This document shows positions 63,278 through 64,000 of a stretch of DNA of 64,000 nt, piece after piece. Numbering within the stretch: the stretch's first letter is position 1; each line of letters begins with the position of its first letter. A program made the position numbers and the translations under genes. The notes below the pieces were generated by a model. It saw only the letters and a program-made list of their open reading frames with translations, had not been told where the DNA came from and searched no databases. The DNA is from Desulfobacterium sp. (GTDB taxonomy: Bacteria; Desulfobacterota; Desulfobacteria; Desulfobacterales; Desulfobacteraceae): positions 105,723 to 169,722 of the forward strand of contig JAQYWC010000017.1 of NCBI GenBank assembly GCA_030145245.1. Direction: 5' to 3'.

Positions 63278-63760
63278 ATGACTTATACAATTCAAGAGAT
63301 TTGTCCTGAATTTGACCATGCCATTTGCGGGATAATTAAAAAAATCGGCAGGGAGTATGGAGCCATAGGGGAGGGGTTCGGTCCTTCAGATGCTGAAGTC
63401 CTGAATATGAGTCGCCATTATAATAGGGAGGCCAAAAGTCTGTACCTGTTAGCAATGATCGACGATCGGGTTATTGGGGGCTGCGGAATAGCCTCTTTTA
63501 AAGGTAGCGATGACGTCTGTGAACTGCGCAAGTTGTTTTTGCTGCCGGAAAGCCGGGGGTTGGGTATTGGCAAGGAGTTGACCCAGAGGTGTTTGGAGTT
63601 TGCCTTATCCCAGGGGTATAAACAATGTTACCTGGACACATTGTCAAACATGAAGTCAGCGATAGCCCTATATGAGAAGTTGGGTTTCAGGCATTTAGAT
63701 AAACCGTTTGATGGGACAATACATTGTGGTTGTGATGTCTGGATGATTAAAGAGCTGTAA
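63278..63760 (+). CDS. GNAT family N-acetyltransferase
   Basis: This is a 160-residue acetyltransferase. The acetyl-CoA-binding motif A is LRKLFLLPESRGLGIGKELTQ (R/Q-x2-G-x-G/A pattern RGLGIG) and motif B is YLDTLSNMKSAIALYEKLGF. The acceptor is unknown. Base use is AT-rich like its neighbours, which with the nearby insertion suggests this end of the window is younger DNA. Confidence 0.88.
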   Translation: MTYTIQEICPEFDHAICGIIKKIGREYGAIGEGFGPSDAEVLNMSRHYNREAKSLYLLAMIDDRVIGGCGIASFKGSDDVCELRKLFLLPESRGLGIGKELTQRCLEFALSQGYKQCYLDTLSNMKSAIALYEKLGFRHLDKPFDGTIHCGCDVWMIKEL

Positions 63761-63848
63761 GGCCCGCGGGTCAAGATTTGTGGGGCGATGATCCGGCAAT
63801 TGAAAGCAGGGTGAGAATAAAAAAAATGCAGGTTCCTGAAAAAAACAT

Positions 63849-63877
63849 TTGACAGAAGCTAGAAAGTCAGGTAGTTT
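63849..63877 (+). promoter_or_regulatory. Strong sigma-70-type promoter at the window end
   Basis: A consensus TTGACA (63849-63854), 17-base spacer and TAGTTT (63872-63877). It precedes the hairpin and boxA-like sequence listed next and would start transcription near 63884. Confidence 0.5.
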
Positions 63878-63889
63878 CGCTGAGTCTTT

Positions 63890-63945
63890 GTGAGACGGGA
63901 GCTTCTCTCTCACGGAGATTTTTTTTGTTTTGATCTTTGAAAACT
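63890..63945 (+). promoter_or_regulatory. Leader with hairpin and boxA-like antitermination sequence
   Basis: GTGAGA (63890-63895) pairs with TCTCAC (63908-63913) and an eight-T run follows. TGATCTTTGAAAACTGG (63931-63947) resembles the boxA/leader sequence found before or inside rRNA operons. Together with the promoter this suggests an rRNA operon begins just beyond the window. Confidence 0.4.
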
Positions 63946-64000
63946 GGTTAGTGACATATAAAGATGAAGCGTGTCTTTTGGGTGCTTTTGAAAGCACGTA

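Overview
The window reads as a chromosome segment of a sulfate-reducing deltaproteobacterium (Desulfobacterota, probably Desulfobacterales). This is inferred from gene content, not from a marker gene. The evidence is several large dCache chemoreceptors, corrinoid-dependent methyl transfer (MttB family, corrinoid protein, pterin methyltransferase), B12-binding radical SAM and DUF1848 proteins, a PEP-CTERM protein, TonB-dependent uptake and molybdopterin genes. Most coding DNA is GC-rich. The PEP-CTERM gene (7.7 kb) and the last 2 kb are visibly AT-richer.

Layout. 0-8.2 kb: a giant protein with two AAA+ modules and a Lon-type protease domain, a remnant of an EAL-domain gene, an SSS-family symporter with a small membrane partner, two unidentified envelope genes, and a PEP-CTERM protein preceded by a sequence resembling a c-di-GMP-I riboswitch. 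8.5-18 kb, minus strand: uvrA, a DHA2-type MFS transporter, then a tight cluster of YcaO-domain protein, TonB-dependent receptor and alpha/beta hydrolase. 18-28.2 kb: REP-like repeats, a DUF1848 protein, dusB, a cyclic-nucleotide-binding/HDOD regulator, a PspA-like protein with a small partner, and a co-oriented run of alpha-oxoamine synthase, RNase H-fold exonuclease and B12-binding radical SAM protein. 28.4-30.7 kb: a short Rho paralogue, an alanyl-tRNA-editing-like protein and a nitrilase. 30.9-37.8 kb: three tandem chemoreceptors on the minus strand.

38.3-41.7 kb holds a YchF-like NTPase, an MBL-fold hydrolase and an NAD-binding/DUF2867 protein. 41.8-50.7 kb is a complete-looking quaternary-amine demethylation operon: GntR regulator with a palindromic operator, MttB-family methyltransferase, BCCT transporter, BenE-family transporter, a dedicated chemoreceptor, corrinoid protein and pterin methyltransferase, closed by a strong terminator. 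Substrate sensing, uptake and methyl transfer to tetrahydrofolate are thus encoded together. 50.8-56.7 kb: pyrR and moaB (minus), then mobA, a MoaE-like gene, moaC, rmuC and mltA (plus). 57-61.6 kb: a DUF1992 protein, a SHOCT protein, ddl, a purD-purE fusion and a Sua5/YciO/YrdC protein. ddl and purD-purE are each preceded by a copy of the same inverted-repeat element.

61.6-64 kb: tRNA-Leu(CAA), whose 3' end is duplicated about 1.1 kb downstream on the far side of a WaaP-like kinase gene, the signature of a small tRNA-targeted insertion. Two small AT-richer genes (YciI, GNAT) follow. The window ends in what looks like a ribosomal RNA operon leader (promoter, hairpin, boxA-like box), with no rRNA inside the window.

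The strongest candidates for undescribed biology are the YcaO-TonB receptor-hydrolase cluster, the chemoreceptor built into the demethylation operon, the double-AAA+/Lon protein, the paired elements before ddl and purD-purE, and the tRNA-Leu cargo island.
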